Shown here piece after piece: positions 26,819-33,888 of a stretch of DNA of 38,986 bases. The notes below the pieces were generated by a model. That model ran no database searches. It worked only from the letters and a program-made list of their open reading frames with translations, and was not told where the DNA came from. Origin of the DNA: JBBIWA01 sp037439425 (GTDB lineage Bacteria > Acidobacteriota > Blastocatellia > RBC074); assembly GCA_037439425.1 (NCBI GenBank), contig JBBIWA010000056.1, positions 1 to 38,986 on the forward strand, written 5' to 3'. Positions within the stretch are counted from its first letter, which is position 1, and each line of letters starts with the position of its first letter. A program made the translations under genes and the position numbers.

Positions 26819-26962
26819 ACGCCTCCTGCTGCAGAAAATCCCTGGGTACGCACGCATCCTTGCGTGCTCGTCTGGATAAGAGTGAAAATCTTGCACGCTA
26901 GATCAGCGTGCTTGCCTACGCGCGGCGCGCAAGCAGGCGCTCGTGAGGCCTTCATCCTTTCT
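26819..26962. repeat. Intergenic hairpin repeat upstream of rtcA
   Basis: Minus-orientation copy of the family: hairpins GCACGCATCCTTGCGTGC (26851-26868) and GCACGCTAGATCAGCGTGC (26893-26911), the linking GTCTGGATAAGAGTGAAAAT, and the RBS end AGGAGG next to the rtcA start. Bases 26912-26945 contain a further GC-rich palindromic stretch (CGCGCGGCGCGC-like). The rest of the gap to 27070 has no recognised signal apart from the methyltransferase RBS. Confidence 0.85.
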
Positions 26963-27084
26963 CCCGCACTGCGCTGGCGGCATGAATAACTCTTCTGGCC
27001 CCAAGTCTACAACTGAAACATAGCTTTGGTCACTGGTGGAAAGTGGTAAACTAAGCCCCTAGCCGCACTCAAGGAGGGGTTCTA

Positions 27085-27849
27085 GTGTTGTTATCTTCTT
27101 TGTTTTATGGCTCTACCGGACTGCATCGCGTGCTCCGAGCAGTGGCAAAGAGGCTGCCTATGGTCAGAGGCCTGGCGCTCGGCCTTTATCGCCTGCGCCA
27201 GCGAATGATGTCACTGCAGAGACGGCGTCAAGAGTGGTGCCGGGTGCACCAGCCTTATGAGTTGTCATTTCATCGCCAGCCTAATTACCGCTGGGATGAG
27301 CAGGCATTTGTGGGCGATTGGCAGGAGGTCTTTGGCCGCTTTATGGAGCTGGCTCCAGATGCCTTCGGCCCGGATGATGTGATCCTCGATCTCGGATGCG
27401 GTTCGCGGCCAGCTTTCGATTACTTCGCTGCCTCTCCCTGCCAAAAATACTATCTTGATCCTCTGTTGAAGCAGTATCTGCATATTCCGCAAGTGGCGCG
27501 CTACTGGAGCGATAAAGATCGCGAAGCGTTACTTGCCGCTCCTGCCGAGGAGTTCATCCCCTGGTTGCGTGGACGTTGCCGTTTTGTCAATTGCTGGAAC
27601 GTGCTCGAGCATGCCTATGATTGGCGGCAGATCCTGCGCAATATAGCGAGCTACACTTTCCCTAGCAGTCAGGTTTGCTTGGCCACCGATTTCACGCCGC
27701 ATGGCGCTGGCCATCCGGGGATTGATGATCGGCGATATTTTCACGCTCTCATCACCAAGTTCTTTCGTGTAGAAAAAGAGTTGCGCGGTTATATGGGTCA
27801 TGAGATCGCACTGAAGCTGGTGCGCAATGAAGCGGCAGCCTCTTCTTAG
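27085..27849 (+). CDS. Class I SAM-dependent methyltransferase
   Basis: 254 residues with a GTG start at 27085, preceded by AAGGAGG 7 nt away. SAM-binding motif I is DLGCGSRP (102-109). NCWNVLEHAYD follows at the usual motif IV position, and a later DDRRYFHALITKFF segment is similar to proteins with the methyltransferase type-11 fold. The N-terminal ~90 residues are basic (KRLPMVRG..., RLRQRMMSLQRRRQEW) and may bind a substrate or membrane. The substrate cannot be predicted: it could be a sugar, lipid or small molecule. It reads away from the NRPS cluster and is separated from it by SBBP and rtcA, so a tailoring role is not supported. Confidence 0.82.
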   Translation: MLLSSLFYGSTGLHRVLRAVAKRLPMVRGLALGLYRLRQRMMSLQRRRQEWCRVHQPYELSFHRQPNYRWDEQAFVGDWQEVFGRFMELAPDAFGPDDVILDLGCGSRPAFDYFAASPCQKYYLDPLLKQYLHIPQVARYWSDKDREALLAAPAEEFIPWLRGRCRFVNCWNVLEHAYDWRQILRNIASYTFPSSQVCLATDFTPHGAGHPGIDDRRYFHALITKFFRVEKELRGYMGHEIALKLVRNEAAASS

Positions 27850-28003
27850 AGCAAAGGGCAAAGCGTACCCTTAGCCCTTAACCGGGGCAGCCCGATGGCT
27901 CAAGAACCAATCAAGGGGAGAGTGAAACTTTTCGCCCGGTGCGACCACTCACTCGGTGTCACTGAGGTTGTCAACAAACATCTAGAAAGGAGCCTTAATT
28001 GCC

Positions 28004-28801
28004 ATGAGGGAAGCATTGTCTCGCCTCTTATTTGGGTTAGCCATTGTGCTGCTGGTGCTAGTGGCAGCCGCCTCGGCCCAAGATTTTCAGCGCAGCTACC
28101 AGCTCGCAGCGGGTGGTCAGATCAACATTCGCAACGTCTCAGGAGATGTAAAAGTAAGCGGTTACGACGGCGCGGCGGTCCTCGTCACTGGATTTAAAGG
28201 AGGGGCTGACCGCGAGCTAGTGCAGATTGAAGACCTCAGCAGCGGCAACCGCGTGGATGTGCGCGTCCGCTATCCGGATCGCTGCCATTGCGACGCCAGC
28301 GTGCGCTTTGAAGTGCAGGTGCCGCGCGCGATCAATTACCACTTTGATCAGCTTTCGAGCGTCAGCGGAGATATCGAAATCACCGGCCTGACCGGCACGC
28401 TCAACGTCAAATCGGTCAGCGGAGATGTCAGGGTCAAAGATATCACCGGCCCGGTCTCGGCCTCTGCCGTCAGCGGCAGCGTGCGCCTTGAAGAGGTGGT
28501 TGGCCTAGTCAATGCCAAAAGCGTGAGCGGTGATGTGGAAGTGGCAATCAGCCAGCTTGAGGGGAGGGGCAAGATGGAGTTCTCTTCCACCAGTGGCAAC
28601 GTCAGCGTGAGACTTCCGGCTCAGCTCGATGCTGAGGTGAGTATGTCAACTTTAAGCGGTTCGCTCAGCTCCGATTTCCCGCTGCAAATAGAAGAGCGCG
28701 GTCTGAGGCTAGGCCGTTCCGCCACTGGAAGAGTGGGCAGTGGCTTGCGCACACTGCGTATCTCCTCAGTCTCTGGCAGCGTGAGCTTGAAGCATTATTA
28801 G
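28004..28801 (+). CDS. Secreted DUF4097 (putative adhesin-type beta-helix) protein
   Basis: 265 residues. The N-terminus is a signal peptide (LLFGLAIVLLVLVAAASAQ). After it come at least seven short repeats of the form (V/L/T)SG(D/S/N)(V/I/L)xVxx, for example VSGDVKVSG, VSGDIEITG, VSGDVRVKD and VSGSVRLEE, which build a right-handed beta-helix-like fold in DUF4097 proteins. Some family members act with anti-sigma systems, but there is no such partner here. AAAGGAG lies 11 nt before the ATG, a long but workable spacer. It converges with the radical SAM gene, leaving only 3 bp between the stops. Function unknown; probably periplasmic or cell-surface. Confidence 0.85.
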   Translation: MREALSRLLFGLAIVLLVLVAAASAQDFQRSYQLAAGGQINIRNVSGDVKVSGYDGAAVLVTGFKGGADRELVQIEDLSSGNRVDVRVRYPDRCHCDASVRFEVQVPRAINYHFDQLSSVSGDIEITGLTGTLNVKSVSGDVRVKDITGPVSASAVSGSVRLEEVVGLVNAKSVSGDVEVAISQLEGRGKMEFSSTSGNVSVRLPAQLDAEVSMSTLSGSLSSDFPLQIEERGLRLGRSATGRVGSGLRTLRISSVSGSVSLKHY

Positions 28802-28804
28802 CAG

Positions 28805-29692
28805 TCACGAAATAGTGGCTGTGAATTGAGCGCTTTCGTCCTCTTCAAACGGCAGCAGCGGGGTGGCTGGTTCCAGCTTGGCGGGTGGCAGGAGTTCGAT
28901 GCGCCGCGCAAGTCCGCGCCGCTCAGCCTCAGCCTGGATTGACTTAAGCTGCGCGTGGCTGGCTGGGATGAAGCCTTCGCGCAGGAGCCGCCGCAGCAAA
29001 CCCTTCGGCTGACGTGAGCGATAATTGAGCACATCGAGCGAAAGCGCTCGCGCCCGGCTCCGCACAATCTTTTCAATCGCCTCTTTGATGTATTCAAGTG
29101 ACATCTTCAGCGGCACAATAGCAGGCGCCCACAAAATGTAAGTCGCGATTCCCCGTTCAGACAGGCGACGGATGATGGCCAGGCGCTCCGAGGTCGCTGG
29201 GGCCCACGGCTCAATCACCGAAGCGATTGCATCCTCTATCACCGAGATGCTCATTCCGACGGCCACGCGCGGCAGCTCGGCCAAAATATCGGCGTCGCGC
29301 TCAACCAAAGCCTGCTTGGTCAGAATAAAGAGCCCATGCTCAGGATGGCGCGCAAAGACCTCAAGCATCGCGCGCGTCGTCTGGTAGCGTTCCTCAAGCG
29401 GCTGATAGGGATCGGTGGCTGTGGACATAAACACAGTGGCTGGCCGGCGCAAGCGCGACAGTTGTCGCTCCAGTAACTCTGCCGCACCTTCCTTCACGTC
29501 CACATAACTTCCCCACCTTCTCGTCTCGGCCTGTTTATACGCCAAGTGGGGGAGGTAGCAGTAGGCACAACCAACCGGGCAGCCAGCGTATGGATTGAGT
29601 GTGAACTCATTCGGGCCTGAAGCGTTAAGCACAGACTTCGGCCGGGTCTGACTGATGGTGATCGCGCGTTCAGGTTTGTGCCGGTAGCTCAT
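28805..29692 (-). CDS. Radical SAM protein, SplB / COG1533-like
   Basis: 295 residues from the ATG at 29692. The radical SAM cluster motif is CPVGCAYC (Cys38, Cys42, Cys45), set in FTLNPYAGCPVGCAYCYLP, which is typical of the COG1533 family annotated as DNA repair photolyase (spore photoproduct lyase-like). FMSTATDPYQPLE and LFILTKQALVERD are further family segments. It is expected to bind a [4Fe-4S] cluster and SAM; the substrate is unknown and a spore function is unlikely here. The start at 29692 is preferred over an in-frame ATG at 29740 because TATAAT lies 6 nt before it, which would make a leaderless message; neither ATG has a Shine-Dalgarno. Confidence 0.85.
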   Translation of the reverse strand: MSYRHKPERAITISQTRPKSVLNASGPNEFTLNPYAGCPVGCAYCYLPHLAYKQAETRRWGSYVDVKEGAAELLERQLSRLRRPATVFMSTATDPYQPLEERYQTTRAMLEVFARHPEHGLFILTKQALVERDADILAELPRVAVGMSISVIEDAIASVIEPWAPATSERLAIIRRLSERGIATYILWAPAIVPLKMSLEYIKEAIEKIVRSRARALSLDVLNYRSRQPKGLLRRLLREGFIPASHAQLKSIQAEAERRGLARRIELLPPAKLEPATPLLPFEEDESAQFTATIS

Positions 29693-29698
29693 AGGGAG

Positions 29699-29704
29699 AT
29701 TATA
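29699..29704 (-). promoter_or_regulatory. -10 box of a probable leaderless radical SAM gene
   Basis: TATAAT on the minus strand ends 6 nt before the ATG at 29692, so transcription would begin at or next to the A of the start codon. The -35 region is weak (AGGTCT-like at 17-18 nt). It lies inside the longer alternative reading frame from 29740. Confidence 0.5.
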
Positions 29705-29836
29705 AACTGAAAAGTAAGCAAAGACCTCAGCGCTCTTCATTGATATACGGCTGCGGCAGTTGTAATATGCTGCCTTGTCTCATCTAATCATTTGTTTCAG
29801 CACTATCAAAAATGGCTCCAAGCGGGAGGAAGTCCA

Positions 29837-32800
29837 ATGTTACGCATCTCTCTGACCAGACCTTTGAGCCTCAGGTTCATCTTGGTTGCAGTTGGCTTTT
29901 TTGCCTTCGTTGCTCTCTCACTAGGCTTCTTTCATCCGAGCGCCTACTCGCAGGATGAAAAGAAACAGGAAGGTGAAAAAAAGGATGAGAAGAAAGAGGA
30001 GCTGATTCTCAAACCCGAAGGCAAAGTAGAATTCACCACCGACGAAGGCACGTGGCTGTCGCTGGATGTCTCGCCCGATGGAGAGACGATAGTCTTTGAT
30101 CTGCTCGGCGATATTTACACGCTGCCCATTACAGGCGGCGAAGCCAAACGCATCATCGGCGGCATGTCGTTTGAAAGCCAGCCAAAATTTTCGCCTGATG
30201 GCAAGAGTATCGTCTTCTTAAGCGACCGCAGCGGCGCGGAGAACATATGGGTGTGCAACGCTGATGGCTCTGATCCGAAGCCGATCACCAAAGGGCGCGG
30301 CCCGGCCATGCAGATGTTCGTCTCGCCTTCGTGGACGAAGGATGGCAACTACATCCTCGCCTCGAAGGCGGATCGTTCGATTGGCACTTATCACGTCTAT
30401 CTGTACCACAAGGACGGCGGCACTGGTGTCAGTGTCGGCCCGCCGCCGCCACCACCACCGTCGCCTGATCAGCCGGGGCCGCCGCCTCAGCCGCCGCTGA
30501 ACAAGATGGGGGCGGTCGCTTCGCCTGATGGCCGCTACATTTACTACGCGCAACGGCGTGGCGCCTTCAACTACAACGCGCAGTTCCCGATCTGGCAGAT
30601 CGTTCGCTTTGACCGTGAGACGGGCGAGACCGCTACGATCACCAACGCGCCGGGCAGCGCCATGCGACCGGTGCTTTCGCCGGATGGCAAGTATCTCGTC
30701 TATGCCACCCGCTACGAGACCAAGACCGCGCTGCGCGTGCGCAACCTGGAGACGAACGAAGAAGGTTGGCTCATTAACGGTGTGACGCGCGATGATCAGG
30801 AATCACGCGCCACCCGCGATACCTTCCCCGGCTACTCGTTTATGCCCGATGGCAAATCGCTGCTTGTGCCGATTGATGGCAAGATTCAGCGCGTTGACTT
30901 CGAGACGGGCAAAGCCACCGTCATTCCGTTCACTGCCAAGGTTGAGGCTGAGATCGGCCCGCGTGTTTACGCACAGTATCGCGTCGATGACGGCCCAAGT
31001 TTCAGAGCGCGCCTGATTCGCTATCCGGTGCTTTCACCCGATGGTAAGCGGGTGGCCTTCACAGCGCTCAATAAGCTTTACGTGATGGAATTGCCAGCGG
31101 GTGCGCCGAAGCGTTTGACCAGCTTGACGGTTGGCGAGTTTATGCCTGCGTGGTCGCCTGATGGCCGCTACATTGCTTTCGTCACTTGGTCGCGGCAAGG
31201 CGGGCACATCTACCGCGTTGCTGCTGACGGGGGGCAGCCGGAGCAATTGACGCGCCAGGCCGCCTTCTATGCCTATCCGGTCTATTCGCCAGATAACACC
31301 AAGATCGTCTTCGTCACGGGCGCAACGGCTGATCAACTTTACGCGGATCTGGGGCACCAACACGAATTCTTGTCGCCTGAAGAGGCGATTCTGCACGGCC
31401 ACGCAGAAGGCGAGGTCACCGGTCTTTTTGGTAATACTGGGCTTGAGCTCAAATACATTCCTGCCAGTGGTGGCGAGGCGACGGTGATCGGACCTACGCA
31501 AGGTGGGCGCTATCCTCATTTCAGCAGTGATCCGCACCGCATCTATTTGACCACCTCGCAGGGGCTGGTCTCATTGCGGCTTGATGGTTTGGACCGGCGT
31601 CTGATTCTCAAAGTTACTGGCAGCGGTGCGCCGCCCAATCCGGTGCCTGCCAGCATGATCAAAATCTCGCCTCGTGGCGATCAGGCTTTCGTTGATTTGC
31701 AGGGCAAGCACTATCTGGTGATGATCCCGAGGGCGGGCAAAGAGACCATCAACGTGAGTATTACGGGCAACAATCCAAATACCGCAGTGCCGGTCAAGAG
31801 GATGTCACCAGATGGAGGGGATTATCTGGCCTGGTCGGCTGATGGGCAGTCGGTCACCTGGTCGTGGGGCGCGAAGTTCTTCCGCCAGCAGATAAGCAGT
31901 GATAAGCCTGAGCGCTTCGATATTGTGGTCGAGGCAACACGGCCCAAACCGAAAGGCACCATCGTCTTGAGTGGCGCACGTATCATCACGATGAAGGGCG
32001 ATGAGATCATCGAGCGCGGTGAGATCGTAGTCACTGACAATCGCATTGCAGAGATCAAAGTGATCCCTGCGAAAGGTAAAAAGCCCTCTTACCCGGCCGA
32101 GGTGAAGGTGATTGATGTCAGCGGCAAAGTGATTATCCCCGGTTTGGTTGATGTCCACGCGCATATGTGGCCGCCGCGCGATGTGCATCAGACTCAAGTT
32201 TGGCAGTATCTGGCCAACCTCGCTTATGGGGTAACCACGACGCGCGATCCGCAAAGCGCAACGACCGATGTCTACGCTTATGCCGATCTGGTCGAAGCGG
32301 GCCAGATCCTCGGCCCGCGCATCTACACGACGGGGCCGGGCGTCTTCTCCACTTCAGGTGTGGATGACAAGGACTCGACGCGCAATTACATCAAGCGCTA
32401 TAAGGAAGCCTACCAGACGATGACGCTCAAGTCTTACGTTGTCGGCGACCGCATCGTGCGGCAGTGGGTTGCCATGGCGTGTAAGGAGTTCGGCATCACG
32501 CCGACTACAGAAGGCGCGCTCGATATGAAGCTTGATCTCTCGCAGATGATTGACGGCTTTTCGGGCAATGAGCATTCGCTGCCGCTACAGCCGATTTACA
32601 AAGACATCGCTGAGTTCGTGGCGCGAACCAAGACCTTCTACACGCCGACGATACTGGTAGCTTACGGCGCGCCGTGGAGCGAAAACTACTTCTTCCAGAA
32701 TACCGATGTAGCCCGCAATGAGAAGCTACGGCGTTTTATTCCAAGCCTGCTGCTTAACAATATGGTGCGACGGCGCAGCCAGTGGTTCCTGCCTGAGGAA

Positions 32801-33199
32801 TATGGTCACGTAGGCATTGCCCAGGGTGCAGCCGCGATTGTCAAGGCTGGGGGCCGCGTCTGCCTGGGCGGTCACGGTCAACTGCAAGGTTTGGGTTGCC
32901 ACTGGGAGATCTGGGCGTTGCAATCGGGCGGAATGACGCCACACGAAGCCTTACGTTGCGCGACGATCTTTGGCGCGGAAGCTATCGGCTTGCAGCAGGA
33001 CATCGGCTCGTTGGAAGTGGGCAAGCTGGCCGATCTGGTTGTGCTCGATCAGGACCCGCTCAAGGATATTCGTAACACGAACACAATCCGCTACGTCATG
33101 AAGAACGGTGAGTTGTTCATCGGCGATACGCTCGAACAGCTCTGGCCTGTGCAGAAGAAGCTAGAACCGCAATACTGGTGGAATAACGAGCCGCGCTAG
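29837..33199 (+). CDS. Secreted TolB-propeller / amidohydrolase fusion
   Basis: 1120 residues from ATG 29837, chosen because GGAGG lies 7 nt upstream and it begins a signal peptide (LRFILVAVGFFAFVALSLG); an ATG at 29792 has no RBS. After a Lys/Glu-rich stretch, residues ~60-680 hold WD40-like PD40 repeats (SPDGKSIVFLSDRSG, SPDGKYLVYATRYE, SPDGRYIAFVTW) with a proline-rich insert (PPPPPPPSPDQPGPPPQPP). From ~710 there is an amidohydrolase domain: GARIITMKGDEIIERGEIVV, the metal site VHAHMW (His774, His776) and C-terminal GSLEVGKLADLVVLDQDPL. The position where related enzymes usually have a metal-ligand Asp reads GGHGQ (His1013). This architecture is frequent in Acidobacteriota and Bacteroidota; the substrate is unknown, possibly a peptide-like or cyclic amide compound. 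Confidence 0.9.
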   Translation: MLRISLTRPLSLRFILVAVGFFAFVALSLGFFHPSAYSQDEKKQEGEKKDEKKEELILKPEGKVEFTTDEGTWLSLDVSPDGETIVFDLLGDIYTLPITGGEAKRIIGGMSFESQPKFSPDGKSIVFLSDRSGAENIWVCNADGSDPKPITKGRGPAMQMFVSPSWTKDGNYILASKADRSIGTYHVYLYHKDGGTGVSVGPPPPPPPSPDQPGPPPQPPLNKMGAVASPDGRYIYYAQRRGAFNYNAQFPIWQIVRFDRETGETATITNAPGSAMRPVLSPDGKYLVYATRYETKTALRVRNLETNEEGWLINGVTRDDQESRATRDTFPGYSFMPDGKSLLVPIDGKIQRVDFETGKATVIPFTAKVEAEIGPRVYAQYRVDDGPSFRARLIRYPVLSPDGKRVAFTALNKLYVMELPAGAPKRLTSLTVGEFMPAWSPDGRYIAFVTWSRQGGHIYRVAADGGQPEQLTRQAAFYAYPVYSPDNTKIVFVTGATADQLYADLGHQHEFLSPEEAILHGHAEGEVTGLFGNTGLELKYIPASGGEATVIGPTQGGRYPHFSSDPHRIYLTTSQGLVSLRLDGLDRRLILKVTGSGAPPNPVPASMIKISPRGDQAFVDLQGKHYLVMIPRAGKETINVSITGNNPNTAVPVKRMSPDGGDYLAWSADGQSVTWSWGAKFFRQQISSDKPERFDIVVEATRPKPKGTIVLSGARIITMKGDEIIERGEIVVTDNRIAEIKVIPAKGKKPSYPAEVKVIDVSGKVIIPGLVDVHAHMWPPRDVHQTQVWQYLANLAYGVTTTRDPQSATTDVYAYADLVEAGQILGPRIYTTGPGVFSTSGVDDKDSTRNYIKRYKEAYQTMTLKSYVVGDRIVRQWVAMACKEFGITPTTEGALDMKLDLSQMIDGFSGNEHSLPLQPIYKDIAEFVARTKTFYTPTILVAYGAPWSENYFFQNTDVARNEKLRRFIPSLLLNNMVRRRSQWFLPEEYGHVGIAQGAAAIVKAGGRVCLGGHGQLQGLGCHWEIWALQSGGMTPHEALRCATIFGAEAIGLQQDIGSLEVGKLADLVVLDQDPLKDIRNTNTIRYVMKNGELFIGDTLEQLWPVQKKLEPQYWWNNEPR

Positions 33200-33300
33200 A
33201 AAAGATGCTCCCTGTCTTTCAGCGTTTTCCCATTGTGCGTTCAGATAGCGAGCGCCTCTTGACATCTGACCGTTGGAAACTGATGGCCGATCTGGGTGCG

Positions 33301-33367
33301 CGCGCCTCTTGCGCGCTAGCTGCTTTTGGGGCGGTTCGCTAGGAGAGGCAAGCGCGCAAGAGGCGCG
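33301..33367. repeat. 17-bp perfect inverted repeat downstream of the amidohydrolase
   Basis: CGCGCCTCTTGCGCGCT (33301-33317) and its exact complement (33351-33367) flank a 33-nt spacer. It lies ~100 nt after the stop at 33199 and could act as a transcription terminator or be a member of the hairpin repeat family with a longer apex. An A-rich run (GGAAAAAAACA) follows on the plus strand. Confidence 0.65.
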
Positions 33368-33524
33368 TACCTAGGAAAAAAACATTTTCTTGAATGCTAT
33401 GTAAACGGAGCGCTCCCTGTAGAGCTCAAGAGAGTCGGTCGAATTTCCAAAAATACCCTGAAGAGTTGTTCGTGTTGCTGACGCAACGCGGAAGAGAGCG
33501 CGGGAGAAAGGATGAAAAGTTCGT

Positions 33525-33888
33525 AGGTCTGAAGTCTGATTTTCCGAGGAGACTTTCATGTCGTCACGGACGACGCCCTGAGAGACCTGGGAGCGCACGC
33601 TTGCGAGCGTGCTCAGTCTCCGGTAATGGCTCGCTTAAGGAAGGCAGGCACGCAAGGATGCGTGCGTACCCAGGATTTTCCGCAGGAGTCGTTTATGTCG
33701 TCACGGACGACGGGGGAGAAATGATGAAGACCTCACGAGCGCCTGCTCGCTTGCGCCTGTCTGCGTGCTACGCACAGGCAGGCGCCGCGCGCAGGCAAGC
33801 ACGCTGATCTGGCGTGCAAGATTTTCACTCTTAACTAGACGAGCACGCCAGCGGCGTGCGCTCCCAGGATTTTCCGCAGGAGGTTTTT
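33525..33888. repeat. Composite intergenic hairpin-repeat block before the S9 peptidase
   Basis: Contains several copies of the repeat family: TTTTCCGAGGAG plus ATGTCGTCACGGACGACG (33541-33575), hairpin GCACGCTTGCGAGCGTGC (33595-33612), hairpin GCACGCAAGGATGCGTGC (33650-33667), a full CCAGGATTTTCCGCAGGAG plus ATGTCGTCACGG copy (33670-33711), hairpins GCACGCTGATCTGGCGTGC (33800-33818) and GCACGCCAGCGGCGTGC (33844-33860), and a final RBS end. Of the 689-nt gap from 33200, bases 33200-33300 and 33370-33520 show no gene or clear signal; the peptidase promoter may be in 33370-33520 but I cannot place it. Confidence 0.85.

Noticed and set aside
26819..26896. Longer rtcA reading frame starting at 26896
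   Set aside because: The extra 26 residues are encoded by the intergenic repeat and precede the exact conserved RtcA N-terminus.
27085..27849. Methyltransferase as tailoring enzyme of the NRPS/PKS product
   Set aside because: Opposite strand, separated by two unrelated genes and a strong hairpin; no sequence feature links it to peptides or polyketides.
30218..31537. Long minus-strand ORFs opposite the TolB/amidohydrolase gene
   Set aside because: They are antisense shadows of a GC-rich coding region with Arg-rich, low-information translations.
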